A stretch of DNA of 64,000 bases from Chara braunii (Eukaryota > Streptophyta > Charophyceae > Charales > Characeae). Below the pieces are notes generated by a model. It saw nothing but the letters and a program-made list of their open reading frames with translations, did no database searches and was not told the origin of the DNA. Made by a program: the position numbers and the translations under genes. This document shows, in pieces, positions 1 through 10,952 of this stretch. Each line of letters starts with the position of its first letter. The first letter of the stretch is position 1. The DNA lies in assembly GCA_003427395.1 (NCBI GenBank), contig BFEA01000032.1:4907489-4971488 (forward strand), given 5' to 3'.

Positions 1-344
1 GGGGTCGACAACCCTGAGTCTAATGTCCATCTCTGCTCCACGAAGGGTCCTTGCTAATCCGTAGGGGCCCTTCTGAAACGAGATTGGACGAATAGATTGG
101 AGCATTTGTTAAAAAAAAAAAAAAAAAAGGACTTGCACTCACATGCACACACATGTGTTCACAGTGTTGGGGGATGGGGTAGCCCTAACTTTTTTCCCTC
201 TTGCAGTTTCATTTTCGGAAGGGAGGGGCGTTTTTCGCCACCCCACCCTGTTAACAGGGGTCGGTTTTTTTTTTTTTCTTCTTGTTTTTAGTGTTTGGGC
301 ACATAGGGCCATGTGTCCGAGGCCCAACGCGTCGGTTCCGTTTT

Positions 345-943
345 TCAAAATTCAACAGGACTCCCCCATTTTTGCGTTAAACGCGATGCAACGGGGGTCC
401 CCGAACCCGATAAATGGGTATAACGCCGTTCAATTTTTCCCGTTCTCCGTTCATCGGACACACAGCATATTCCCATAGGACAGCTTGTCCACTGCCACAT
501 GCCTTCGAACAAGACAAAGGTCGTCTTGGGCCTGTCTTCCGGTCGTACAGCGACATGGTGAAAACAGTGTCGGATATCAAACTTCGTGAAAACTCGTGCA
601 AAGTCGATGGCATCCAGAAGGTCGTCAATACAGGTAGCGGATAAACATCCTTGGTGGTTATTGCATTTAATTTTTGATAGTAAATGCAAACGCGGACCGT
701 CCCGTTTCCTTTCGGCACGAGGACCACAGGGAACGACCAGGGACCCAGAGAGGGTACCACCCACCCTAGACACTCGAATTCCCGTACCCTTTCCAAGGTT
801 AGTTGCCGTTCTTTTAAGGAGTATCGGTACGGTTGACAATGTATGGCGGCGTGGTCCCCGGTATCAATCACGTGCCTTATCAGGTGCGACAGCCCTATAT
901 CATGGTCTTGAATACTGACCGCCTCAGGGTAAGTCTGTATCAC
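345..943 (-). pseudogene. Reverse transcriptase N-terminal fragment (frameshifted)
   Basis: Two overlapping minus-strand frames (377-943 and 345-839) together cover the start of a Ty3-type reverse transcriptase. The first frame has the palm entry motif, with VVLVPKGNGTVRVCIYYQKL followed by LNAIT and PLP. The second has the region around the first catalytic aspartate, KFDIRHCFHHVAV, then RPEDRPKTTFVLFEGMWQW and a degenerate version of the usual MPFGL block. The switch between frames needs at least one indel. The YxDD catalytic box, thumb, RNase H and integrase are not present. This is a relic that cannot encode an active enzyme. Confidence 0.85.
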
Positions 944-1110
944 CGCAAGGAGGCGTCGATATTCGTTGGGTACATGAGCAGGAATCTGAATATCGATGCT
1001 CCCGCTAGGAAGGGCGACCGTTGATGTGACGGTTGGGACCCGAGCAATTTCCTCTGGGAAGCTCCGAACAAGGAGTTGTCGGTTTTTACCGAGTGTACAA
1101 TGGCTATGAG

Positions 1111-1458
1111 TTAACTATCTACCGGAGTGACCGGTTCATTCTCCGTTTCAATTTCTCCATCGATTTCAGCTTCGATCGAGGGTTCCACGGAAAAGGACCG
1201 CAGGAGTTCCCTTGGGCCCCATGCGTTTTCAAGGGTCGCAGACTGAAACGCTACCCTTTCGTCCAAACGCACGGCGGCCTTGGGGTCTATGAGTAGGGGT
1301 CGTGGGGGCCTAAAAGATAGGTCGCATAGCCCCCTTAGCTCAACAAATCTCTCCGGGAGGGGATCCGTTTTGAGATACAAGGATGCAAGGGGTTCCGGGA
1401 GGTTCATTATTCGTGAAACCCTTAGCAACAATTCCCCTATCACCGTAGAGGAGAACAA
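1111..1458 (-). pseudogene. Pol-region spacer ORF, unrecognised
   Basis: An open frame of 115 codons lies between the protease-side fragments and the reverse transcriptase of the same element. It is acidic towards the C-terminus (EAEIDGEIETENEP) and contains a proline/arginine patch (RPPRPLLIDP). I recognise no domain. Its position fits the variable linker between protease and reverse transcriptase. The initiating Met is arbitrary because this would be internal to a polyprotein. Confidence 0.4.
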
Positions 1459-1608
1459 CTAACCTCAGGTAGACTCACTCTTACTAACCCCTGTCGACAT
1501 GTGTCGCCAAAATTAGTGAAACCGGTCCTGCATTCGTATTGGATATCCGTCCGGTTCCTCTGCATCCTCATTTTCTGTCGCGGGTCTTTCTTCGCCCATT
1601 GACACCCA

Positions 1609-1848
1609 TCAAACCATATTGACTTTGCGAACCTCGGTGGAAATGCGGGGGGTGGGCTGTGTGCGTACTCGTACGGCCATCCTCATGGGTATCGTTTGAG
1701 GCTTAGGGTAGGCCGAGGTAAGTATTATCTTAGAACTGTCAAAATACATCCGCGCGCCTACCGCCGCCTGCCACGGGATCACCTGCACATCCAACACAAT
1801 CGCATCGCACAAACAATGCACCCGCCCAACTCTTATAGGAACATCCAC
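1609..1848 (-). pseudogene. Retropepsin-side fragment
   Basis: A 79-codon open frame whose start (MDVPIRVGRVHCLCDAIVLD) resembles the C-terminal strand of Ty3-type aspartic proteases, where the imported loop is followed by the cysteine-containing strand and the fixed GMD-like turn. The catalytic D-T/S-G triad is not visible in this frame, and I found no convincing copy in the neighbouring frames. Support is positional plus weak similarity, so this is a tentative call. Confidence 0.35.
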
Positions 1849-1929
1849 AATCCGTCCTTTACAGTGAATACTATCTTCGATGGCGGATACATACAGCTCG
1901 TCAGGTCGAAGGGGTTGAACCTGTTTCCC

Positions 1930-2556
1930 CTAACCCAAACGTTTCGTCAAGCTCCAGGAGATAGCTATGGCTGACGATCTCGAATCCATGATGGCAGTCG
2001 AGGGACTTCCCCAAACCTCACAATCGCACTCGACACTTTTCCAGGTAATCGGGTAAGCCCAAAGAAATACTCCGGGTTTCTCCAGTGGTGGATCCACGGC
2101 GTGGATCATCCCGACTCGGTTGGCCTCGTGCGTTTTCGAGGTGGATGGTTGAGCTTCAATATCCCTCGACAAGTCGTGGATCGCCAACTTTTTACCCCTT
2201 CGGCCTTCTTCGAACCAACGACGGTTTTTCTGGCATAGTTCGATTAGTTTCTCATTGGCGGCTTCCGAAATGGTCAGCAGGTAGGGAACAGGTATGGGTA
2301 TCCGCAGATCCAAAGCCTTCAGGGCATCTAGTACGCCGATTTGGCCATCCTTGTACTCGGGACCCGGTATCTTGGGATCTTCGAACCCGGGTCTCCACGG
2401 TCTTAAGTCACTTTCCTCGGCAACTCGCGGGGTATGGCGGATTATGCCGATGGTCCCAGGTTCAAGCATCGAGGCCGCCAGGTATTCATTGATTCCAATT
2501 TCGGCGGCCGTCGGGACCACCATGTCTGGGGTCTCCGCATCCATGACCGCTGCCAC
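1930..2556 (-). pseudogene. Gag-Pol junction / pre-protease region
   Basis: The longest open frame of the element (208 codons). Residues near 85-115 (IPVPYLLTISEAANEKLIEL followed by CQKNRRW) match the block that precedes the protease in plant Ty3/Gypsy polyproteins, where a hydrophobic IPVPYxLTIS-like strand leads into a charged helix. The rest is low in recognisable features. The first methionine is taken only because it opens the frame; in the intact element this would be internal to the polyprotein. It lies directly downstream of the zinc-knuckle fragment. Confidence 0.55.
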
Positions 2557-2619
2557 CCTCCCCTAGCCTGCAGCGGTTGGAGCTGGCAGTGGGATTTGGG
2601 ATGGGCCAGCGATTCCCGC

Positions 2620-2823
2620 CTAAGCCCAAGGTCGCGGACAGTCTTTGGCCAAGTGGCCAGGTTGATTACAATTATAGTTGGGCATAGGCTGAGTAGCTCC
2701 GACCACAGCTGGCCGAAGCAACGCCGCTCCAACGGCCGCGACAAATGGTTGTTTCTGGGCCACGACCGCCCTTTGCCTCTGCCAGCTCTGAACGAGCTCG
2801 GTTAAAGGCACCACAACCGTCAC
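2620..2823 (-). pseudogene. Gag zinc-knuckle (nucleocapsid) fragment
   Basis: A short open frame ends in the nucleocapsid motif of retroelement Gag: NYNCNQPGHLAKDC. The family motif is C-x2-C-x4-H-x4-C, a zinc-binding knuckle that packages genomic RNA. Here the second Cys, the His and the last Cys are present with correct spacing, but the first Cys position is Asn, so zinc binding would be lost. The preceding residues are Q/A/V-rich, as is common before the knuckle. Confidence 0.8.
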
Positions 2824-2852
2824 AAGTTGTTGCTATCTCTTTCATTGAGGGC

Positions 2853-3431
2853 TCATCTACTTCCCCTCCTCCATGCGTCTGTATAGGGCGTCGGAAGGCC
2901 GAGGAAGAAGATGGGGCCCATCGGTCCGGGTTTTTCTTGGCTGGTCAAGGTATGCTCTATTGGGTTGCATGTCTTACGGATCTTTTTCTGCAGCCGGGAA
3001 TCAGACAATCCCCGAACGAAATCGGTTCGCACCATTTTCTCATCCACCCCCGAGCGTTCGGCCAAGTAGGTGAAGCGCTCTGCGTACCTTGCCAGAGTCT
3101 TCCGGGGCTGTTGGGTGTATTCCTTGATTAGGCGTAAACATTGCCCAGGCGCGATGTGATCAAAGCGCTCGAGAAACTTTCGCTGGAAGGTGGGCCAGTT
3201 GGTATAGACGTTTTGTCCATACCATTCGAACGCGGTCCCTGCTAACCTTCTCAAAATCCGTTCTCGAAGCAACTGGTCCGTCCAGACCTGGGCCTTCAGG
3301 GCCGCAAGCCAGGTGCTTGGATCCATTTCATTTTTCGAGAAGATGGGAACTTCCGAGGGAGGAGGGACAAAGTACAAGGGATGGTCAGCCATCCCCACAT
3401 GATTATCCACTCCCTGTCCTGGTTCCACCAT
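2853..3431 (-). pseudogene. Gag capsid-like protein (retrotransposon gag domain)
   Basis: An open frame of 192 codons. Residues about 25-140 follow the retrotransposon Gag family: an entry block (VPIFSKNEMDPSTWLAALK), a central helix (AGTAFEWYGQN), then W-x2-F-x3-F (NWPTFQRKFLERF) and a late block (LIKEYTQQPRKTLARYAERF, then FVRGLSDSRLQKKI). It is the first ORF after the primer-binding site, as expected for Gag. The C-terminal 40 residues drift out of homology before the zinc knuckle, which lies in a separate frame, so a frameshift separates capsid from nucleocapsid. Confidence 0.82.
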
Positions 3432-3644
3432 GACGTGGGGTTGGTTTCGCCCCTCTGCCCCTTTGGCTTGTTATGATTGACGTTCGTGGTCCGGCGGCAC
3501 CGGGGCGCCAGCCTATCCGTAATTAAAACAAGGCAAAAAGAAGAGAGAGGGAAAAATGAAAATTAAGTCTACGAAATGAATAGCAGATCCTAACCAAAAA
3601 TGGACAGCCGTCCCAGAAGGCGACCTCGGAGCCGAACTAAATCA

Positions 3645-3656
3645 GCTTTGATACCA
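3645..3656 (-). promoter_or_regulatory. Primer-binding site, initiator-Met tRNA
   Basis: On the minus strand this reads TGGTATCAAAGC. It matches the 3' end complement of plant initiator-Met tRNA (usual form TGGTATCAGAGC) with one change. It sits about 215 bases upstream of the Gag ORF and marks the boundary between the 5' LTR (at higher coordinates) and the internal region. Confidence 0.75.
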
Positions 3657-3657
3657 A

Positions 3658-3987
3658 CCTCACGCCCCGGCGCAGTTTTCCGTACTTCAAATGCCGATCA
3701 AAGTGGAAAGGGGCATGGTCGAGGATTTTTGGCCGTGGGCGTTGAGTCATCCAGACAAAACGGGGGACTAGTTTCGACCCAAGGTGCCTGGACGAGGATT
3801 TGAGTTGTCGCCGAAGGCAGATGATGGGAGGACGGCGTCCTACGGCCCGACCGTCGTCCTTTTCCGAAAAGAAAGAAAACATAAACGAGAGGAGAGGAGA
3901 AGCGAAACGAAGGCGACGGGGGCGGAGTTCCATTCCCCGAGGCGCAGGGTTCCCGCGGCCTTGGGGGTGGAGGCCCCGAAAACAGGT
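3658..3987. other. Presumed 5' LTR side of the Ty3 relic, no gene
   Basis: Adjacent to the primer-binding site and so expected to belong to the 5' LTR of the element to the left. I could not identify the TG terminus or a second LTR to compare with. No gene seen. Confidence 0.4.
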
Positions 3988-4572
3988 TCAGGCTTCATTG
4001 TCAGACTCGCCGAGTCCGTGCCGACGACGCAGCACAGGCTCGCCCGGGGTCAGACAGGTTGACGGGACCCAGGTTCGGAAATGGCCGGGGAGTGCACCCC
4101 TGTTACGGGAGAGTTCGGGGAATCGAGCAGCCCCTTCGTACCCCAGGACCAACCGTCGCCACGAGCACGAGTCTCCTTGGCGACACCAGTGACAATTAAA
4201 CCGCAGTTGCCAGGCCCAGATGTCTTGCACAGCTGACCAGGGCAGCACCGTGAGGTCGGTGTACGGCAAAATTAAAGGTGGGGAACCAAATCGCTCTATC
4301 AGCACAAACCCACTCCCACCTATGTGGCACGCCTGGGTCAGGTTGTAAAGGTGGATTCGCTCAGCGCGCCACAGCAGGCTCCGCACGTCCGCATCGCAGT
4401 ATATGTCATCGTCGTCTGCGATCGGGAAGAGCAGAAGCGCCCCACGACGCTCTGAGGGAAGGTCTGAGCTCGGGCCACGGCCCACATTTCCGTCTGTCGA
4501 GACAGACCCTGACTCCATGCAAAGATCAATGAATACCGCAGGGGAAGGATGCTCCCAGCTCTCTTTCTCCAT
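3988..4572 (-). CDS. Unrecognised ORF with an Asp-rich DDDDIYCDAD stretch
   Basis: A 194-codon open frame. Codons 1-125 look coding-like: a hydrophobic strand followed by an Asp-rich motif (LLLFPIADDDDIYCDADVRS), then HLYNLTQACHIGGSGFVLIE and PPLILPYTDLTVLPWSAVQD. The Asp-rich segment recalls metal-binding DxD sites of glycosyltransferases, but I do not recognise a family and make no functional claim. From about residue 135 the composition changes to R/G/P-rich, so the true exon may stop near 4190. A (GA)n tract lies about 145 bases upstream. It could be an exon of a longer gene or a gene relic. Confidence 0.25.
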   Translation of the reverse strand: MEKESWEHPSPAVFIDLCMESGSVSTDGNVGRGPSSDLPSERRGALLLFPIADDDDIYCDADVRSLLWRAERIHLYNLTQACHIGGSGFVLIERFGSPPLILPYTDLTVLPWSAVQDIWAWQLRFNCHWCRQGDSCSWRRLVLGYEGAARFPELSRNRGALPGHFRTWVPSTCLTPGEPVLRRRHGLGESDNEA

Positions 4573-4712
4573 CTCTTCTCTGTGTCATCAACCTGAATGC
4601 AGTGATGGGCACCCGTGGTGGATATAGAGAGGTCGGCCGCTTTGCGAGGACGCAGGTGACCAATCTCCTCGAAGGTATCCGCTTCCTCTTGGGGTCCCGA
4701 CCGTCGCCCGAG

Positions 4713-4715
<3 letters not shown>

Positions 4716-4775
<60 letters not shown>
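4716..4775. repeat. (GA)n microsatellite
   Basis: About 30 uninterrupted GA dinucleotides. It creates artificial Ser-Leu open frames on the minus strand. Confidence 0.97.
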
Positions 4776-4777
<2 letters not shown>

Positions 4778-6430
4778 GTAAGCACATATCACACACCCAC
4801 TCGCGCGATTAATCAAAAAGGAAGGGAGACGGGAAGGACCAATGCATTCATGCCCATATGCAAGCACACTCAATACTCCCGCTCATCAGGCACAGAGGCG
4901 CATACACGCACGCATACCCATAGAGCCCTCTCTGAAACATTCAACATCCATAGATTGTCATACCCGACATGCATAACAAATTACCCAACCTTTGGAGTCA
5001 TGCACACATAACACGGGGACAAAGCTGCAACGGAGAAAAAGCTTCGTCTTCAAAATACAAAATTCTCTCAACTGGCCGCTCCGGGCCCAGTCCCCAATCC
5101 ATCAAAACCACCGACAACCATAGCCACAAGNCCCTGCCGCTGTCGGCGTCTGATCTCCGCCACCGCTCAGTCCCTCCGGCTGCCTTTACCCCAAATCTAC
5201 CGCTAACTCCGCCACCCGCCGTCACACCGCCCACCACGGGGCACGTCGAGCCTTTTCGGCACCACGGGCTCGCGCATAGCTTGCACAGCTTGCAGTCAAG
5301 ATCAAAGAGGGTGAGAGGAAGGGATTGCGAGATTTTATAGCAAGGAAGGCGGCGGAGAGGCAAAGCACGGGGTGTAGATGGTCAGGATAGAAGAAGGGCA
5401 GACGTTCCATAAGGGTCGAAAGAGGCGAATCGAATGTTCTGCGAGATTGGGGCGGTTGTCCATGTGGGGTGCGCTTCCCGCAGCCCCCACATTGCCCGAC
5501 CATCCCAATCAGACAACCAATCGTTCGCAGGGAAAGGAAGGGATCGGACTTCGCTTAGAGGGAAGAGGAAGAGACATGCAGGAGAGAGATGCCCAACAAG
5601 AAAAGAAGATGGTGCGGGGATGCAGGGCGGGGGAACAGGTTTACGCGGCGCAACAAAAATTCAAAAACTGCCACGTGCCCAAAAATTCAAAATTCCTACT
5701 CCCGCTAAGTCCCAGCCGTTTCTTGAATTTCTTGGCGCGGCCGCTAACCGGCCACGAAAGACCCGAATTACATTTTCTACTCCGCCCTTCTTAAACAAAA
5801 GAAACAGGAAAGAAAAACGAAAATGAAGCACCGTTTTCCCTCACTATCTTGAATCTGTACTTTGGGGTTCTATGTGCGATTCTCCCTTAGGGGCACCAGA
5901 AATCGCCAGCACGGATCCTCGTTTATCACAATGTTCTGGCTTTGTAGGTGCTGTTTTTTTCACTGTTGACACTCAACCCATTGGCCCAACACCCTGTGCA
6001 GCAATCATCGCCGCATAGAGCGCTAATGGACACATGGCAAAAGACGAACACAAGGAACGAGCGACCAGGCTGAGGATCTCCACGTCGGACTCTCAGCTCT
6101 GTAACGAGCAACGCTGAGATCTGGTCCAAAAACGGGATCCCACATGTGTACCTTCACCCTTTCGCTCTAAGAGACAATCAGTAGCCCACGCAAAAGTACA
6201 GCAACACTTTTTGGACTGAATGGATGTTTAAAAACAGCACGCACCTGTTCCCTTCCCGTGCGCCATTGACCTGTTCTCGCTAAAACCAGAACCAAGCGGG
6301 GGACTTCAGTTCCATCCAAGTCCCCACACTCAATTTCCCAAAAATCCTTGGCACACACCATTTTACTGTCTTTCAGGGCCTTTTCCGAACAACACACAAC
6401 TCCGACCGGAGGACAGGATAGGGCGTGAGG
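4776..6430. other. Unassigned sequence
   Basis: Several short ORFs run across this stretch (for example 4969-5340 plus and 5926-6129 and 6167-6397 minus), but none shows a domain I recognise. There is an N at 5131. Nothing can be assigned. Confidence 0.5.
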
Positions 6431-6437
6431 TTGAGCG

Positions 6438-6573
6438 TCACAGTGCTAACAGGCATTCTAACAAAGATCACTACAAATTGTCACATCTCAAAGGAGGTGG
6501 TAGATTCACAGTGCTAACAGGCATTCTAACAAACATGACTACAAATTGTCACATCTCAAAGGAGAGAGAGCAG
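6438..6573. repeat. Two-copy tandem duplication, 68-bp period
   Basis: The unit starting at 6438 recurs at 6506 with only a few substitutions; both begin TCACAGTGCTAAC and end CACATCTCAAAGGAG. Confidence 0.85.
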
Positions 6574-6836
6574 GTTAACCGAGCACCTATTTTTCAGGCC
6601 CATTTATAAGAAAACCAGACAGTCATTTTAACAACACTTCACACCAATCTATAGAGTGCACTTCTTACGCCCCCATCAGAGGTGGTAGATTTGACTTACT
6701 TTATAAAGAAGACGGTGAGAATAAGAGAAAAGATAGCAGATGTCGTGTAAATACAAGGGGCTGTGTCCAAGAAATGGAAATGAGAGAAGATATGTTATGT
6801 ACCTAAGCCGTGGCATCCATGCAGACACCTTGCAAG

Positions 6837-7290
6837 CATGTACGCCTGCATGCATGCACAAGAAAAGGAGTCATGGTGGTATTTACAGGCCAAATGACAG
6901 CACTCACTTTGTTGCAAATGGGCAGTGCACATCATAGAGATTAATTAAGTACTGGAAGCTCTCGGTTAAACAAGATGTCAATCATATTGAGACATCCTCA
7001 GGTTGCTCTAGTGTTGAACCAGCCCAGCACACCCTACCTGATCATTGACAACCAATGTGGGTGTGCCTGCATGCATGCATAGGTGCATGCACAAGAAAAG
7101 CAGAGTCATTTAAAGGCCAAACGATCAGCAATCAGTTTTCTGCAAATTGGAAGAACACATCATACCCGCTTTAATTAAACTCCTGGAAGCACAGTCAGAC
7201 AAGATGTCAATCATATGGAGACAACCTCAGGTTGCTTTAGTGTTGGATCAGCCCAGCATACCCTACCTGATCATTCACATCAATCCGGTC
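6837..7290. repeat. Two diverged direct repeats of about 220 bp
   Basis: The block from about 6837 to 7055 recurs from about 7073 to 7290. Shared landmarks in order are TGCATGCACAAGAAAAG, ACAAGATGTCAATCATAT, CCTCAGGTTGCT and CCCTACCTGATCATT. Divergence is moderate, with small indels. No coding potential is evident. Confidence 0.8.
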
Positions 7291-8340
7291 TTCCCTCACA
7301 TCCCCAACCATGAAGACAGAGAGTTGCGGTGCCACTTGACAGGATCACTCAAGCAATCAGGAGATACCTATGAATGAATCTTGCTATGCCCTGTGTGCCC
7401 CACTGAGAGTGTAGATTAGCATCACAAAACGACCTAAGCAGTCAACGATATAAGCACGGATATCCAAGTATACCCTCCTTTCTCAGTCTCCTTTCCATTC
7501 CATATGGTTTGCACACCTAATGATTGCCAAATTGATCGTGGCGTGCTCCAAAGATGCAGGCTGCCAATAAGGTGTGTAGCCACGGCTTTGTTCCCAGCCA
7601 TCTGACAACAACTGGTCTCAGAGTCTAATTTGGTACCGGCTTTGGAGCAGCCAAAAGGTCATCAAGGACAGAACGCCCGGTCATTATTGCTATATCTGGA
7701 CTGAAGGTTACCCCAAACACAGCTATACTGTCATGGCTCTATTCTCGTGAAGCGGGTAGATCACCAAGGTCTGAGGATGCATTGCACACTTTTCGTGGCA
7801 TGAGATTTTCTGTGCACTTCCCTTGCGCACCAGTTCGGGAACGCATAGCTATTGCTTCACCTGCTCTTTGTTTTCCTATTTGTATCTTTACCCAAACTCT
7901 TGCAGTTCTGGAGTGACTCTCTATATAACAGCTTCAATAGCAGCAAACCCAAAAACAGCCCGAAGGATGTCAGAAAAATATGCGGCCAGGTTAAACAAGA
8001 TAGTATACAGGTAGATACGAGGGGCACTCTCCGGAAGGCACCACAAACGAACGTGGGAGATAGTTGGGCAGATAGGAAAAGAGTGTGCACCGGCAACTAT
8101 CTTTAGTTCCGTCCGTTTCCTATCCTCAGCAGCGACTGAAGATAGTCCAAATCGTTTCCTCTCCTCACCTCCCCCATGTTCTTTAATCCTTTGCTCTCCT
8201 CACATACTGCCAACGTCTTCTTCGATCCTTTCCTTTCCCTCTCGGCTGCCAACGTGTCGTTTAATCGTTTCCTCTCCACGATTGAAGGAGAAAAAAGGAG
8301 GACGAGCAAAGAACACCAGGAGGAAGATGATGAGAACAGA
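7291..8340. other. Unassigned sequence
   Basis: I see no recognisable gene or repeat here. Confidence 0.5.
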
Positions 8341-8347
8341 CACAGAA

Positions 8348-8364
8348 CCCTAAACCCTAAACCC
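8348..8364. promoter_or_regulatory. Telobox / short telomere-like repeat
   Basis: Two and a half CCCTAAA units. A single AAACCCTAA is a known promoter element (telobox) of plant translation and histone genes; a short interstitial telomeric repeat is the alternative. The sequence following it encodes only a low-complexity basic ORF, so no target gene is evident. Confidence 0.5.
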
Positions 8365-8640
8365 AACACCAACATCAGCAGCAGAAGAAGAAGAAAAAGG
8401 AGAAGAACCTACACCGATTTTAGCAAAATGGGAGTACAGAAAGCAGCGCCAGGAAAAAAGGCCACAGCGTTCGACGCGGAGATGAAGGAAACAGAAAAGG
8501 AACGCTGTCCTTTTGGACAATTCCGTGTAAACCAGAGCGAAGCTCATGCACCACGGCGAACAAAAAGAAAAAGGCGAAGAAAGAAGTAGAAGAAAATCAA
8601 GCTGAGTGCTGTCACCCCTTCCAAAAGGTGAAAAGAGTCC

Positions 8641-8730
8641 TCCCGTGCATCCGTTAAAACTGGAACAATATAGACAAGCCTATGGTATCATGCTCCCTGC
8701 GCAAGGATGACAAGCACAGGTCGAGAAAAA
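8641..8730 (+). pseudogene. U6 snRNA pseudogene
   Basis: Follows plant U6 from its 5' stem to about nucleotide 90. The matching blocks are CATCCGTTAAAACTGGAAC, then CCCTGCGCAAGGATGACA, then GCAC and TCGAGAAA. The region of the ACAGAGA box and AGC triad is scrambled (TAGACAAGCCTATGG), so it cannot function in splicing. The first stem (normally GTCCCTTCGGGGAC) is lost. U6 copies like this usually arise by LINE-mediated retrotransposition. Confidence 0.8.
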
Positions 8731-10075
8731 CAGGTGCACGTGAAGTAGCTAACGCGTTACGACCATATACTGGGTGCCAATGCGATCACGGAAAGAGGGG
8801 AAGCAATAATATGAGAACAGTAAAAGAGGGAAGGGGGAGGAAAGAGAGCAGCGAAGTGGGGAGAGAGAGGGAGGGAGGGAACAAAGAAGCAAAACGAGAC
8901 CTCCAGAGGCAGGAGAAAGATAGAGAGGGAGGGAGGGAGACTACGGACCGGTGGAGCAAAATGAAACCTGCGGTGACAGAAGCAATTGAGCAACGAAGGG
9001 GCAGGAGGAACCGGATCACAGCTACGTGCTGCGACGGTCAGATCAATCAAGGAAGGAACACTCAGACTGCGATCAAGTCGGGGAGTGATAACATACAAAC
9101 AAAGGTATGGAGAGGGAAGAAGATAGCGATATGAGGATGACATTGTAAAGCAGTCATGGCACAGGCAAGAATAGTACAAAATGATTCCGTCCGATCTCCA
9201 CTCTCTGCTTGCAGAGGATGAGATCACCGACGAGATAAAGAAATTGGGTAACGAAATGACGAGTACAATCAGATGGAGAACGGCAATTTGCGCAACAGCT
9301 ACGAATGTTCGAGCGGAGAGAGGGTTGCGAAAGGAAATTCCCCTATCGATGGAGCCAAACAGGTCACGGGAAATGGGTGGACATTAGGTTATCTCGAATA
9401 CATTGTGAGAAAAGAACGGAGAATCAAGTAGGGGGGAAGAGAGCTGAATAGCTTAGACAGAACGAGTTACAGCCGGAGAGTAGGTGACAAAGCAACCTGG
9501 ATCTGGACTGCAAGGCGATACCTGAACGGCTGGAGAGAACGGGGCAAAGTACTGTTGCGAACATGGAGATACAGACTTTACTCAATAATAGCCTGTTCTG
9601 TTTGGTGTCACGCAGATGGTCCTCCACGACATCCACGACATGGAGCTGGGTGACCGGTAGCCCTTGAGGAGATGGTGTGGGCTACTAGTAAAAACGCGAA
9701 ATGAGAGGGCATCAAAAGGAGAAGCATTGAGGAAGACAGGGAAAAAGCGCACGAGCGAGCGAGCGAGCGAGCAAGCGAAACAGACACAGATAGTCAATTG
9801 GTCGTAGGCGGAACAGTAGCAGTACGAGGAACAGGAGAACCGTGCAGAAACATTCGCGTGAAGGACATGCAGCACTCAGATACGCCCTGCGACCACTGAG
9901 TGCCATTATGCGAAGGTCTACCTTCCTCGCCGAACTGCCACAGCGTCACAATTCCCGCCCAAGCGATCCACCGACATCGGGGTCACTCTTCCCGCCTCAG
10001 CGACACCAAGACAATCATGTAGCTCGAGAACTACACTCGCAAATCAATTCGCCCGCCGCCACTCTCTCTTCCTTC
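8731..10075. other. Purine-rich unassigned sequence
   Basis: A strongly A/G-biased plus strand, especially 8800-8945 with repeated GAGAGGGAGGGA. The long frames on both strands are compositional artefacts. No gene seen. Confidence 0.5.
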
Positions 10076-10148
10076 CTATCTCTCTCTCTCCACCACTGCC
10101 ACTCTCTCTCTCTCTACACCACTGCCACTCTCTCTCTCTCTACACCAC

Positions 10149-10215
<67 letters not shown>
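10076..10215. repeat. (CT)n microsatellite with a small embedded tandem repeat
   Basis: CT dinucleotides are interrupted three times by CACCACTGCCA, then run uninterrupted to 10215. Confidence 0.95.
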
Positions 10216-10216
<1 letters not shown>

Positions 10217-10877
10217 TCCCCTGGCGTTGTTAGCATGCGTGCAAGTATGCATGACTACTCCAAGAAGTCCCTTCCTTGCACTTCACCCCGCTCTATGACC
10301 CACGCCGTCTTCGCGGTTCATCAGGTAGTTCTCCTCGTTGCCTTCCTCGGCTTCAACACACCCCTTTCCTCCCATTGACACGCAGCTTCCTCTCTCGAGC
10401 CCGTGCGGAGCGCACTTCACATTCAGGAAGAAAGCACTGGCCGAGGAGCCCGCAAGTACACAATGCCCATTATCTGTAAATCTCGAGTCGCCCATCAGCT
10501 TTCGCCTCATCTGTGCCTTCTGCTCATCAAATTACGGAGAATGTAGTCAGCCAAATGACACGTGATCAATGTGATCCGCATCATCGCGATTATTATTGTC
10601 ATCTAACAAATCGACGTCGCCCAAGAGCTGCAGCTTCAAAGAAACATTACACGGCACAAAGGACCACTCGCCCAAATGAATGCCGTTCACTGATTCTGGA
10701 TTTCCTGCGACCAGTCAGCTCAACTACGGTACCTCAAGTGCGTGAAAAGCAACNAAAGCAGACANACATTACACAGACAGAGGTACTCAAGCAATTATCA
10801 AATCGGAAACGAAATTCAGAATTTCCTCTATAATGGCATACATGCAGAGAGGAGACATCTGTCTAGAGGAAAAGGGT

Positions 10878-10893
10878 GGTGTTAAGAAACACC
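10878..10893 (-). promoter_or_regulatory. Histone mRNA 3'-end stem-loop
   Basis: On the minus strand, 60 nt after the H2A stop codon, the sequence is GGTGTT-TCTT-AACACC: a perfect 6-bp stem with a 4-nt pyrimidine-rich loop, followed by ACCC. This matches the architecture of the hairpin bound by SLBP in replication-dependent histone mRNAs (6-bp stem with GG/CC base, UYUN loop). Stem position 4 is G rather than the usual pyrimidine. Animals and green algae use this signal; land plants polyadenylate histone mRNAs instead. Confidence 0.75.
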
Positions 10894-10952
10894 ATGATTA
10901 ACTTTAGGCGCCGGCCCTCCATACCAGTGAAGGGACCATTCGCGCCCGACGC

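Larger units (their letters stand above)
1..3657 (-). mobile_element. Decayed Ty3/Gypsy LTR retrotransposon, 5' half
   Basis: Read on the minus strand, this stretch holds, in order, a tRNA primer-binding site, a Gag-like ORF, a zinc-knuckle segment, a protease-side spacer and the beginning of a reverse transcriptase. That is the gag-pol order of Ty3/Gypsy (Metaviridae) elements. The coding sequence is split by stops and frameshifts into at least six ORFs, so the copy is dead. The last 345 bases (1-344) carry no recognisable pol sequence and include an A-run near 110-128, so the element is either truncated inside reverse transcriptase or continues beyond the window. The matching 5' LTR should lie just above 3657, but I could not define its outer end. 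Confidence 0.88.

Noticed and set aside
1-344. Continuation of pol (RNase H/integrase) to the left edge
   Set aside because: No frame shows the expected motifs; the A-run and unrelated sequence suggest truncation.
8348-8364. A chromosome end or large interstitial telomere
   Set aside because: Only about two and a half repeat units.
8176-8589. 137-codon basic ORF after a telobox
   Set aside because: Low-complexity Lys/Arg-rich composition from purine-rich DNA; no domain, though a telobox precedes it.
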